DNA of 54,000 bases from Adiantum capillus-veneris. Its lineage: Eukaryota; Streptophyta; Polypodiopsida; Polypodiales; Pteridaceae. Of this stretch, positions 1-10,833 are shown piece after piece. The position numbers were made by a program, and so were the translations under genes. The notes under the pieces are model-generated. The model was not told the origin of the DNA. It ran no database searches and worked only from the letters and a program-made list of their open reading frames with translations. Numbering within the stretch: the stretch's first letter is position 1; each line of letters starts with the position of its first letter. The stretch covers positions 76,934,412-76,988,411 of the forward strand of contig CM043963.1 in NCBI GenBank assembly GCA_014529385.2, given 5' to 3'.

Positions 1-400
1 AAGCATAATCACGCAGCTCACTTACATTCAGTGCCAAGTCCTGAAAGAAGACCAAGTCGTTGTGCTCCTGAGTGCTCTACCTGAAAGTTTTGACAACATA
101 GTCACAGTCTTAGAGTAAAGGAACCTATACCTTCTTTGCAATATGTTGCAGGGGCAATCCATGAAGAAGAAAAGAAAAATAAGAAGAAATCTGAATCAGT
201 GGGAGGAGCTTATTTTACATCATCATCAACATATCTAGGGCGTCATCATCATCACCTAGATTAAATAACAAGAAGTGTTATGAGTGTGGCAAGCCTGGAC
301 ACTTCTGCAAGGACTACTACAAGGAAAAGTATTGTAGCAATTGCGGCATCAAAGGTCATCCACATCAAATGCATCTCAACATGCAGAGAATCCTCTCCAT
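1..400 (+). pseudogene. Copia gag remnant (C-terminal half with zinc knuckle)
   Basis: This is the tail of a Ty1/Copia Gag, the nucleocapsid protein that packages element RNA. One frame reads VLLSALPESFDNIVTVLE, a typical Copia Gag (UBN2-type) segment, and ends in a stop. Another frame gives a knuckle beginning CYECGKPGHFCKD, with Tyr where the last Cys should be, followed by a second partial knuckle CSNCGIKGH. Several stops and frame changes show it is dead. No protease or polymerase follows; the sequence goes almost directly to a polypurine tract and 3' LTR, so pol is deleted. It is cut by the window start. Confidence 0.75.
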
Positions 401-587
401 GTGTGTGCCGTCCCCAACTACTTTTGCGAGTATATTGATGTATAATAAATAGTCTTCCATCTTGTTTGTTTAAGGGGAGGATTTCTTAGTCTATGTGAAA
501 CCATATGATGAGACCACTCAGTCTATGTGACTTTAGTTTGTGTGGCGTTTAGGTCTCAATCCAGCTGCATTCAGTATAATCCATGCC

Positions 588-921
588 TAAGGGGAGGATT
601 GTTGAGATAGACATGTCCTTGCTCTTGTACTATGGGAAACACCTCTACATGTGTATATTATTTGCTATTGGCATTTTTCCTATAAGCTGTAAGCTTCTAA
701 GAAGGGCCACATGGAGAGTCATCAATCGGATAGCCACTCTAGCTTTGTACATAAATAAGGCCCAAGCCTATGCTGTACATTACTCTATGCTAATATTACT
801 AGCCTTTTTTTGTGTATTGAGTACACTTTTGAAAAGTGTGTGTTCTTCTCTCTCTACTGTATGAAGCTATGGCTACTCTAGCCTTCAAGCCACCTTGAGC
901 TTATTGGCATCAAATCCTACA
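588..921 (+). repeat. Polypurine tract and putative 3' LTR of the left-edge Copia
   Basis: A purine tract AAGGGGAGGAT at 588-598 is followed at 600 by TGTTGAGATAG, the classic PPT-LTR junction. The LTR plausibly runs to a CA at about 921, but no second LTR is in the window, so the right end is a guess. A near-identical PPT-like AAGGGGAGGAT also occurs at about 472, 117 bp upstream, with a repeated TCAGTCTATGTGA motif between them. The reading frame at 583-864 lies within this LTR and is not a gene. Confidence 0.6.
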
Positions 922-1319
922 TATAAACCATTTGATACTTTCATTGTCAAACACTATTTTAAATTGAGCACCATACAAATAATGTCATTTCTTCTCTTTT
1001 TCAAAGCATACATTGTTGCATATAACTCCCTTTCATAAGCAAAATAAGTTTGCTATGAAAGATCAAGGTTCTTGCTTTCAAAAGCAATTGGCTTTCCTCT
1101 TGAAGAAGAAATGCTTCTCCAATAACTTGATTGTTAGCATATAAGTTGCATATGTCTCAAGCACAATCAAGAGCACAATAGGTTTCACTGGATCCACAAT
1201 AGCTCATATGGGTGCCATAACTAGAGCGACTTTAAGTGCATCAAACTTTGATGTTGATCCTATGCTTAATGAAATGCTTTACCCTTGGTTTTGAATGTCG
1301 TTTCATAGTTTTTTTAAAA
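922..1319. other. No recognisable feature
   Basis: AT-rich sequence between the Copia LTR and the Gypsy relic. I see no coding frame, RNA gene or repeat structure in it. Confidence 0.5.
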
Positions 1320-2150
1320 CCTGCTATAAAAACTTGTAAATTGTAAGAAAATTTAGAGCTCTTCCATTTTTTTACGAGAAGACCATTACTGGATGGTTTT
1401 CACTTTGGACTGGTCCATATGAAGGCCTACAATAGAAATTATATACCCAAAATAGTAAACTTGGATCTTCAAAAAATCACACTAGGACTCCTTAGCGTAT
1501 TGTTGCCGAAGAAGATCAAACACCTCTGCTTCAGATGTTGTAATTGCTCTTCCTTCTATACACTATAGACTAAAATTCCATCAAGAAACATAACGACAAA
1601 CTTGCCTAGATAGGTTTCAAAACATTATCCATGAGTTTCATGAAAGTAGATGGAGCGTTGATTTAATCAAAAGGCAAAACCAAAAATTCTTAAGATCAAA
1701 ACCTTGTTTAAACAGCAATTATAGGTATGTCAACAAGTCTAATTCTTAGTTGATGATACCTTGATTGTGTCTCTATTTGTGGTAAAAAAAAGTACATGTG
1801 TGAGTTTATCAAACAACTCATTGACCCTTGGCAGTAGATACTTATTCTTAATAGTAGATGCATTAAGACCATGATAATTATTATGTACATGCACATTCTA
1901 CTGTCTTTTAACTTCACTAATAAAATGGGAGAAGCCCATGGTGAACTTGATTGAGATATTCAACAAGTTGATGCTCTACCTCAACAGCCTCAAAATGACT
2001 CAACCTATAAGGTAGTTTACTAATGGGCTTACTACATGCAACCACATCTATGTTGTGTTGCACATAACGTGTTGATAGTAACCCAAGCGATAAATCTTGT
2101 GGAAAATCATCATTGTCTTCTATTAAGAGTTCCTTTAATTTATTAGCCAC
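1320..2150 (-). pseudogene. Gypsy reverse transcriptase relic
   Basis: This is a decayed Ty3/Gypsy RT read on the minus strand. At 1917-2150 the pre-RT linker is visible (NIDVVACSKPISKLPYRLS, matching the usual 'H-I-L-PG--P---PYR' pattern). Then comes LNASTIKNKYLLPRVNELF, the equivalent of the Gypsy 'LN-IT-KN-YPLPRIDEL' block. Further on is FVVMFLDGILVYS, where the catalytic DD has become DG. Multiple stops and shifts interrupt it. Protease and gag pieces of the same orientation lie upstream (2603-4330), so these are parts of one element. Confidence 0.75.
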
Positions 2151-2602
2151 ATTTGCTTGTTATAATTACTAAGAAGTAGTCCTTGAGATGGAGAAGAGGA
2201 AAGAGAATCATGTGGTGTTGAGGAATTTTCAAACGTAGCATAGATCATTATCAACATTTGATAACAAATGACACAAAGAGTAGCACAAAAATAGCTCTTC
2301 TATTTCATGATCAAAAGAGAGCCTCATAAGCTCATTTGTACCAATCATTGGTAAGGAAGGCACATCTTTTTCCTACAACAATAGTAACTGTGTACCATTA
2401 AATTTAAACATGATATTGTTATACTCATAGCTATGACGTAATGATGGACATAACCCATGCAACTACTCCCAAATCAATACCATGTATAATCTATCTATGC
2501 TTATCACCCAAAAATATAAGGTTGTATGATATCCTTGGATCTCAAAAGGTACACCTTTAACTTGGATGTCCCACACTTCAGCATCATCACCATTTATCAT
2601 AA

Positions 2603-2800
2603 CTATCTTGTAGTGGTTGGAACTAGGAGTCTGAGGTACATTGACACATTTCGTAACTTATAGTCAATGAAATTGTGAAAAGCTCCATCAACAACCAGGA
2701 TTCTCACCTTGTGACCTTGAATGTAGCCATGCATTCTCACAAGCTTGTGTGGGCCAAATGTGGACTCCACATAGAGAGAGTGATACAACACTCATAAACT
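2603..2800 (-). pseudogene. Gypsy aspartic protease relic
   Basis: A short frame contains VRILVVDGAFHNFID, which corresponds to the RVP_2-type retroviral protease motif usually seen as 'VLVDSGATHNFI'. The catalytic D-S/T-G triad is changed to V-D-G. Its position between the zinc knuckle at about 2930 and the RT relic at 1320-2150 is the normal gag-protease-RT order on the minus strand. Confidence 0.65.
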
Positions 2801-2899
2801 GCTTCAGTATGTATCACCTCCACATTGAATAACAAGGAGAGGATTCCAAGGGAATCGATTGCACTATGTGCACCATTTTCCCCTTACCCTGAGCAACCA

Positions 2900-2960
2900 A
2901 TTTTCCCTTTTGGGACAATGTTTTTTGCCATGACCACCTCCCATGCAAGTAAAGCATAAC
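2900..2960 (-). pseudogene. Gypsy gag zinc-knuckle relic
   Basis: The minus strand reads CFTCMGGGHGKKHCPK, an intact CX2CX4HX4C nucleocapsid knuckle. Flanking frames are broken. It belongs to the same minus-strand Gypsy relic as the protease and RT fragments. Confidence 0.65.
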
Positions 2961-3568
2961 TTCTTTCTTTGCCTTTTCAAATTTCTCAATTGAAAAGTGG
3001 TCTTAAGGCCCCTTGGGCTTCTCGGATTCATTAGATGAGGCTACAACAATTTTTCTTTTATTATGTGCTTGATTATTACTATGAGATGTACATGCATGCA
3101 AACTATCAGGCATATGCAAGCTATGCAATGATATATCATCAAGATTGTTGTGAATATGTGCTTGCACTATATTTTCCTCAAGTGTTTTGGGATCTTGGGT
3201 TTTAACATGCTTCCTCCATGCTTCTTAAGCTCAAGAGTTAACCCACGAATAAACCCTAGTACTTGCTGGATGTCCGGGGGGATGATTAGCCATAGAAAAC
3301 TTACAAAACATAGATAAAGCAAGGGAGGTTTTTTTAAATAGAAATGATAGACAATCATATAATTTAGGGATAGGCCCCCAACAATTATCCTTATGAGCTT
3401 AAAAATAAATGAGAGGATATAGTATGGAGTCCCAAAAGGGTGGGAAGGGAGAGGAAATAAGCAAAAATATATAGATGTGCAATATAGCTACTAAATTGTC
3501 TAACTAAGCACTTACATTCTTTCATGGTAACATGGATGAGGATATCATGGATGGTAATACTAAAGAGC

Positions 3569-3574
<6 letters not shown>

Positions 3575-3625
<51 letters not shown>

Positions 3626-3667
3626 GAAAGTTATCAATGTACAATAGGAAAGCTATCAATGTACAAT
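3575..3667. repeat. (TG)n microsatellite plus 22-bp tandem duplicate
   Basis: A pure TG run of about 49 bp (3575-3623) is followed by two near-identical 22-bp units (3624-3645 and 3646-3667, one C/T difference) beginning AGGAAAG. Both look like slippage products. Confidence 0.9.
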
Positions 3668-4029
3668 GAGATACAATTAGTTCGATTTATGTCTTTTTAA
3701 TGTCACCACTAAGAGAAAGGTATTGATTGAAACCAATTTTTGCGTGCAATACATGAGGCACTTGGAAGCATGGAACCTTTAACCAAATGCATAAATCCTC
3801 TTTATGGATCATAATAAATAAATTTGATTGCAACCATCACAAAAACTTACATGTAAGATATGGGTCAATGAATTTTTGAACCACTTGTCAAATAAGTGTA
3901 AAAATGGGAGGCATATTTACCTTGCACATGTTGGAAATAGGGGGTTTTCTTAGACTCTTTGCTTGCAAGTGACATGTATCCTCCTATGAAGAGTGAATTC
4001 CCTAGGTTGGAAGTCATCTAGACCCTCCA

Positions 4030-4330
4030 ATTTGAGGATAACATCTTTATAATGTAGCATATATCCAAACAATGTTTTATGTTGTCTCGTAGAACACTTA
4101 TTCCATGCTATCTAGTTTCTCTCCTCTTCATTAATAGAGATAAATTCTTTTCAAAATGCATTCTCAAAAGCAGTTGATGTGTGTGGTATGATTACCTTCT
4201 CCTTAAGAGATATCCACCATTTATAGGCTTTGCTTTCTAATGTCGAGCAAGTTGTGCCTTAACCACATCTGGAGTTTGACAAAGCTAAAGAATATCATCC
4301 CATTTACTAAGAAATATATTTATCATATCT
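4030..4330 (-). pseudogene. Gypsy gag core relic
   Basis: One minus frame reads TLESKAYKWWISLKEKVI, resembling the Retrotrans_gag core ('L-G-A--WW--L'). Stops on both sides show decay. With the knuckle, protease and RT fragments it defines a roughly 3-kb minus-strand Gypsy relic. The stretch 2960-4030 between knuckle and core shows no cleaner coding signal apart from the microsatellite. Confidence 0.55.
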
Positions 4331-4583
4331 TTGTATAGAATACATGGTAAATGTAGAGTGCAAAGAAAAAGAAAAGCATGAGCTCAATGTGAATATTAAC
4401 CCCTCACCTCTCCTTATTGTTCTACACGATCAAAAGAATAGATTAAGTTAGTACAATCAGTGTGATGGATGTTCGACTAGTTGGCTCAAACGCTAACAAT
4501 CTCCCACTTGGAGGCCAATATGGCCCAAGTGGCCTATGTATGTACAACTAACAGTCATTTTTTGGAGGGCTGTGTTTAAATGA

Positions 4584-5420
4584 TTGGGTACACAACTCAA
4601 CCTTGGTACATCAGATCATCCCGAAATGGATTGTCAAACTGAACGAGTTAACCAAGTGCTAGAGGATATGCTACGAGCATACATTAACAAGAAAAAAACA
4701 CACAGGGAAGAGTACCTACCTCTTCTTGAGTTTGCTTACAATAGTGCTAAGCGTGTCACGACGACTGGATTTAGTCCTTTCATGCTAATGTATGGTTTTC
4801 AACCTAGCTCACCAATTACAGTGGGGTTGGCAACCAAAAAACTCCAACAAGTTAAGGATTTTATCCAAGACCATATGGATATGTTGAAACTCTCTCGTCA
4901 AAATGTCCAACAAGCGCAGGATTGGTATAAGAAGTACCCTGACGAGAAACGTCGGCAAGTTACCTTTGAGAAAGGGGAAGAGGTATTTTTGCGTGTGCCA
5001 GAGTATTTTGAAAGTCTGCAGACTAGGCCATCAACCTAAATTATCTCCAAGATATTGTGGGCCTTTCAAGATACTCAAGCGAGTTGGTGGTCGTGCTTAC
5101 AAACTCTCGTTATCAACACACTCTTGTGTCCATTCGGTATTTCATGTAAGCCGTTTACGTAAACGCTTGCATGGGGATGACAATGTTGTTGAAACCAACA
5201 AATTTTGGTTGATTTCGTTGAACCTCCTACCCCACCGCATGAACTTGAGCAAATCCTTGACTATCATGATTTGCGTACACATCATCATGTACGTCGTTAA
5301 GCTTTAGTCAAGTGGAAAGATCGACATGAAGAAGGTGCCACTTGGGAAAACATTATTGTTCTTAAGAAGAAGTTTCCCACTTTTGTTTTGGGGACAAAAA
5401 ACACTTCTCCAAGGGGGAGA
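4584..5420 (+). pseudogene. Gypsy integrase C-terminal region with chromodomain-like tail
   Basis: This is the distal part of a Gypsy integrase. The first frame (4584-5039) holds TSDHPEMDCQTERVNQ, the 'HPQTDGQTERVN' block with the third catalytic Glu, then the usual LPLLEFAYNSAKR and GFSPFMLMYG segments. A frameshift near 5030 moves to PRYCGPFKILKRVG and HSVFHVSRLRK, the GPY/F-type module. After another shift and a stop comes ALVKWKDRHEEGATWEN, a chromodomain-like motif. The catalytic Asp residues upstream are missing, so the element is 5'-truncated. A PPT and LTR follow directly. Confidence 0.8.
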
Positions 5421-6152
5421 AATGTCATGCCAAGGGCATACCCGGGGGGGGTCATGGAATTGGGCCAGGTGGCCGACTGCCAGTGTGGACTAGGGGTAGG
5501 GGATTCAAGGGCCAAGGGCTATATATGGGGGTTTGGGCGGTGAATCCGGACCAGGCAGTCCTTTGGGCCTCTCAGTTTTATGCAAAGGTGAATGCAAATG
5601 GTTTGTGCAAAAGCATGGTTAGTGGGGTTTTCAAAATCTCGAGATTAAATTTTACATACATTGCTTGGTCTTGTGCTTATGTGCGCAATGCCAAATATTC
5701 TCAAATGTTACATACATTGGATGTGCAAAAATTATCTTGCTTTGAATCTCTCATAGCCTTGATATCACAAACCTTTTCTCTACTATTGTGGAAACCTCCC
5801 TTGCAAGGGATTGGGGATTTTCTCTTCAAATCCGTGGGGATGCCTTCTTTGCTAGGTCAAACAAGGATGTCGGACGGGTGAAACTATGCTTAGTAGGGGC
5901 TTGAAGCTCGTGTGAAGAGGATATTTAGTAGAGGCTTGTGCATGAATCCATCCTTCAGACTTGCCATAAGCCATAGGCTCTATTGAGTGGGATTTGAAGT
6001 CTTTGTGATGTACACAAAGCAGTTTGAAGCATGGGAATACTCCCCTATGAGCAGAAGAAAAGTGTGTGATAAGCAAAAAGCTATTTGAAGCACAAGAACA
6101 CTCCCATACTACAGACCCAAAGTTGCAATTAGTGAAATTGAGCCCCTGCCAC
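5409..6152 (+). repeat. PPT and 3' LTR of the plus-strand Gypsy, cut by A0
   Basis: The purine tract AAGGGGGAGAAA (5409-5420) abuts TGTCATGCCAAGG at 5421, the start of a 3' LTR just downstream of the integrase remnant. No partner LTR is present, so the right end is unknown. The A0 LTR starts at about 6153 and probably interrupts or closes it. Confidence 0.55.
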
Positions 6153-6293
6153 AGTAGGAGGTAGTCGTAGCATAGGCCAACTCCGACAAAATCATCAATC
6201 CAGAGATATCATCACCCAGCTAGGGCATGTAAACATCACACAGTGAAGTGTGAGGGCATCATCAAACACAATGAGGAAGAGGATTCAAGAGAA
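6153..6293 (-). repeat. A0 3' LTR terminal segment
   Basis: This is a direct repeat of 53589-53729; for example both contain CATAGGCCAACTCC and ATCACCCAGCTAGGG. Sequence up to about 7130 may be the remainder of this LTR: its reverse complement looks like a diverged version of element A's LTR, but I could not fix the inner boundary. Confidence 0.65.
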
Positions 6294-9200
6294 TCCTTCT
6301 CCAATGCAAATAGAAATTAGTCATGAATCAACAAACTCTAATCAGACCCTAATCATCAATCAAGCATCACCTATACACATCAAGCCCACCAAGTCCTACT
6401 TGCCAATAAATTGAAGTTACAATCACCACTTGGAGTTGGCCTCACCACATGCTAACTAAGGTACTTGATCAAAATCTCCCCACACAAGGGTCAATGGTAC
6501 TTGAATCTCATTAAACCTACGCACTTATGAGCACACAAAAGGTCACATACTCCAATCAGAAGATCAAGAGTGCACACACACGTCACTAATCAACCTAATT
6601 AGGGATGCTAAATATCACAAATTGAGTACTCATAGAATGTTAGGAGTCATTCATCAAAACAAGAAGTCATTACCACACCTAAATTTAGAATAGTGAGAGG
6701 GTAATACTACTTCATGACATGAATGTAATGTAGAAGAAACAAGAGTAATGAGCAAAGTAGAGATTAGATTAATCAAGAAAGAGCTTCTCTAATTACAAAG
6801 GGTTAGCACTAGCCTTCTAAGCATGGGCTAATATTAAGCTCAAGGTTAGGCCATCCAAAAGTGATACTCAAGAATAGACTATAAAGGATAACTACTCAAG
6901 AATGAATCCTCTTTGCATAAAAGAGCTTCTTATAAATCATGGACTCTAAGCCTTTATCTATTACAATTAAATTATGCTCACCTCCATGTGATGTACAAAT
7001 GTAAGCATAAAACTATAAAAGAGTAATAGGAAATGTAGCATGTCCTCCTATGCTTGGTGCATCCTTGGTCCATGTGTTAGTCGCTGCTAAAATTTCTCCC
7101 TTCCTAATTTGGTGCACGTCCTCGTGTGCTGTTGAAGGAGAGCACGGTGACATGTTGGAAAGTACACCCTTGGAGGAATGTTAAGCCATGAAAATGTAAA
7201 GCAAGTCATAAGTATCAAAGACCAACAAAGATGAATAGAACATGAAGTGCAATGATCAATCACACAAAGTGAATATTGCTTCCAAAAGATGGGTCCATCA
7301 TAGCCAAAAACTAAACCACATAAAGCAAAAAAACACCTAAACTATTATGAAGATTAAACCACCAAAAAAAATCAGAGTTATGCATGTATCACAAGCAATC
7401 AATTATAACCCTAGGTTAATGCAAGTTCATGAACCTACTAGCCTAAAAACATGTCAATGCCCAATTTCATCCAATTGACCGTACCCCTTCAAAATAAAGC
7501 TTAACCATTAGTGCATGAAATCATTTTGCATATAAAATAAGAATTAAAAAATCTCAATCCATAGTCACACCAATGATCAATGCTCAATTTTAGCACATTT
7601 AGCATACATGTCAATAAACTTGAAAAAGATCAAGCATTAGTGAGTGCAAGGACCTATCATTCAGTCCAAGCACCAATGTTCAAAACCAACCAAATCTTGC
7701 AATTTTATTCCAACCCATGCAAGACATATGGCACTTCACCAGAAATTGATACTCAAATGAGCACATATGGCTTATGAAGAAAAGAAAAGAATTTTTTTCA
7801 TGAAGAGCTTGTTTTATTTCTTGCAAGCTACAAGCCAAAGGTTTTTGTCTTGACCCATTTTCCCATTTTTTGTTTCTCTAAAAAGTCTCCAAAAATGGCT
7901 CAAGGCAAATTGTGTGTTGGCAAGGGCGGCCAAGAGAGTAGAACATATGGTTCAAAAGCTTTTCATCTTTTCTTGATTGCAAAGGTATCACACCAAAATT
8001 CATATCGATTACACATGATTTTACACATAAATTTGGCCAACTTCTTCATTTAAAACTCTCATCCATTTGTGCACAATACTAATCCATTTTTGATCCAGTT
8101 TTCTTTCAATTGGAGATTAGTTGAGCGCACACTTTTGATTGGAAAATATTAATGTATTAAAGATGATTTACAATCCCTCAATCAATTAATACATGCACTT
8201 CAATCAAGTGATCAAACTTCATTGGCATGATTCAAGTCCAATTTAGAATTCATTGCAAAATGAATTGCTGGATTTGGCATTTTGGTTTGTATGGCTACAC
8301 AGACTAAATTTTGAGTATAGCTACACACAAATGAATGCAACAGTGCTATGTTCATCACATTGATCAATCATTAGCATGGGAATACACTAAAAATCCTCAC
8401 AATTGAGCATCAATTGAGTGATCTATTTCAATCCTCAAAGACGATTTGTGATACACACATCAAGTATTTGGCTAATTTATCATCATAATTGGTAAAAAAA
8501 ACCAATACCATTGATTGGCATACACACCCAAAGTTAGAGGAAACCAAAACACCTAGAAAGGCTTTTTGAGAAAACAAAATTTTGAGCAATACCAACTATG
8601 TTATACTCACTAAAAGGAATTATAACTTAGGTGGAGCTTTTCTAAATTAGTTGGTTGATAGAGGAAAAGATAGGGATTTTTTGTTGTTTGGTTTGAGGGA
8701 TGACAGTCACACTTTTAGATGAGAAATTTTGGGATGTTGTGGTGGCTTGGCATGCAATGCGAAGAGGCTATGATGTTTTGGTGGGTTGACCTACAATTGG
8801 AAGAGGTTGCGATGGGAAGAGGAGATAGTGAAGAGGGAACAAGTTAACTGCGGTAGGAGGGGGGGAGGGTGGCTACACAAGGGTGGAGCCATGGATGGGC
8901 ATAGATGATTGCATGCTTGAATCAAGTCCACCTCAGGGCTTGGTGTTAATAGTCTTTAGGCTGCAAGGAATCTTGCTAACAAACTAATTAATGAGTCGAA
9001 CATGGACCTAAATAGGAGTGTAAGTGGGCTAAATTTTGAAACCCATTTCTTCAACAAGAATCTAAGAAGATCCCTTTGACTGAAAAAGGGAAAAGGCCTT
9101 TGAGGTGGCCTGTCATTGGCTTGCAAGATACCCTTAGCTAAAGAGAAGCAAAAGCCAAAATGACACACTGGCAGCCGTGGTAGTTAGAGAGTGGAAAGAG

Positions 9201-9424
9201 CACCAAGATGGATACCGCGTTTAAAGACAAAAAAGGGTGAGGCGAGTTGAGACATGGACACTGTTTGGCAGGTAGTGCGGGAGGCTGAGGCCGAGGGGCT
9301 GGTGGTGAGTAGCAACTAAATGCATTGGAATAGGTGGTGGGGCATACATGGGATCTAGGGTGCTATCAGCCAGAGTGGTTTAAGCAAGAGACCTGTCTAG
9401 GACTACCAATTCAAATTTTTTGAT
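6294..9424. other. AT-rich non-coding, probable A0 LTR/3' region
   Basis: I see no supported gene here. The base composition and TCAATTG/CACACA-rich texture resemble the non-coding parts of element A. The part from about 8640 to 9350 is more G-rich and has no recognisable motif; it may contain the missing left end of element E. Short frames at 7580-7777, 7850-8053 and 8956-9168 have no motif and no coding bias I can see. Confidence 0.4.
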
Positions 9425-9640
9425 GCATGATTAGGAATCACCAAGATTGACTATGCCATGCATGGATGCATATGAGGAAAGCCACTCTCTATGCGGTGTG
9501 ACATGAAAACTTGCACCAGAATCAAGAATCCAATTCTATGCATAACCCTCATCCTGTGTAACCAAAGCATTTGGAGTGAGATCTGAAGTGAAAATGAGAA
9601 CATCTGAGGGATTTCTGTCACCTCTGTATGAATCTTGTTG
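9425..9640 (-). pseudogene. E: Copia protease fragment
   Basis: The minus strand reads NWILDSGASFHVTPHREW, an excellent Copia aspartic protease motif with the catalytic D-S-G intact. It is preceded by the typical linker DLTPNALVTQDEGYA. A TAG interrupts the frame just before NWIL, at a position where related elements usually have Trp, suggesting TGG to TAG. The frame breaks again after about 35 residues and no integrase follows. Confidence 0.8.
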
Positions 9641-9734
9641 GCATAATGTTCATCATTAAAGGAACTCCTTAAAGCCCTGAGATGTCAACTAACTGAACAA
9701 GGAGTTGAACTCGTTTAAGTGACTAGAAACTGTG

Positions 9735-10087
9735 CTACCTTCTTTCATGTTGAACTTCATAATCTTTTTCATGGGAAAAACTTTGTGTTGATGCACTTTT
9801 GCTCTCCCATGTTGAACATAAGATATCCCAAAGTTCTTGGGTTGTTGTCTTCCCTATGATAGAGAAGAACACTAACTCGGCTAGATGTAGACATATCATA
9901 GCCATGGCTCTCGCATCCAAAAGATCCCATTGAGCTTGTGTATAGTCATCATCCTCTGCAGGCTCTTTCAACGTTTCTAATAGGCCTTTGTTTGTCAAAC
10001 ATCTTTCATGCCCTCTTTCCACGTGGTGAAGTTGCTGCCATCAAACTTGCGAATGAAATACTCCTCCTTTTCTGAAGAAGAAGCCAT
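9735..10087 (-). pseudogene. E: Copia gag N-terminal fragment
   Basis: Translation from the ATG at 10087 begins MASSSEKEEYFIRKFDGSNF, a classic Copia Gag start ('F-G-NF--W'). A one-base shift near 10020 moves to the frame reading TNKGLLETLKEP and then ARAMAMICLHLAELV and TTTQELWDIL, all matching UBN2/DUF4219-type Gag. The stretch ends with the usual E-S-K-S-A-S-T. The gene is inactive because of the shift and later stops. Confidence 0.8.
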
Positions 10088-10560
10088 CACTGACAAGAGG
10101 GTTTGAGAGGTGCCAAACTATGGTGAGAAGATGCAAAAATTTGGGCATAGTAACCTTTGTATAGGGAGTAAAATCTCAACCGAAATAGGCTCAAAAGGGG
10201 CCAACAATGAAAGTCACGATTCACGGGAAGGAAATCCGACAAAGTCTCCTTTGTATGAGGAGTCAAAACTCAACTCAAAATACGCATAAATGTGCCAACT
10301 TCACTAATTGGGCATTAAAAAAATGATACTTTTATTGCCAATGTGATCGCTAACTCGGCATCAAAAGCATATGAAACCGTCTAGATACATTCCCTATGGC
10401 GAGGGTACCGAAAGTGGGGAACTCTAGCTACCTGTATCACCGAAGGTGTCTCAATATTTGAGCACACCCTAGCTCAAAGAAACCTCACACTGTCGACCCT
10501 CCAAAGGCTAATGCAGACACAAATGGACTAGCCACAGTCTCAGAAAGGGCTCTTCTGGTC
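10088..10560 (-). other. E: leader segment adjoining gag
   Basis: Non-coding leader of E, left of D's insertion point. It contains two copies (about 10139-10187 and 10235-10275) of a CTTTGTAT...GGAGT-AAAA-CTCAAC motif that also occurs in D's leader. The remaining pieces of this leader are at 19017-19632, 42978-43691 and 50800-51551. Confidence 0.45.
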
Positions 10561-10565
10561 CAAGG
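10561..10565. repeat. D target-site duplication, left copy (CAAGG)
   Basis: CAAGG here matches CAAGG at 19012-19016, directly outside D's two LTRs. This marks D as an intact, integrase-mediated insertion. Confidence 0.95.
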
Positions 10566-10754
10566 TGAAGGGGATCGGGGAGCACCACAGACGGAGAGTG
10601 AGAGAGAGAGAAGGAGATTCACACACGATGTGGGTGGGGAGACTCCAAAGAGTGAGCAGCCCCCTATACACTTATGCTATGTATAAGGTATACAAGTCAA
10701 TGGGCGCCCAGACTCTGGGCGGCCGGGCAAGGCACAGACGCCTATACCCCAACA
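10566..10754 (-). repeat. D 3' LTR
   Basis: Starts TGAAGGGGATCGG and ends CCCCAACA on the plus strand, with TG...CA ends. It differs from 18823-19011 at 7 of 189 positions by hand count. A purine tract (reverse complement of ACCTCCCACTT, 10755-10765) lies next to it, showing this is the 3' LTR of a minus-strand element. Confidence 0.95.
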
Positions 10755-10833
10755 ACCTCCCACTTAAAAGCGACTGTGCCTTTAAGCAAGAGAACCTAGT
10801 CTAAAGACTACAAAAGGTGAGAGAAAACCGCTC

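Noticed and set aside
583-864. 93-codon plus-strand frame
   Set aside because: It begins in the PPT and runs through the Copia LTR, so it is non-coding terminal repeat.
8956-9168. 70-codon minus-strand frame, hydrophobic C-terminus
   Set aside because: No homology I recognise, no context, and composition typical of chance frames.
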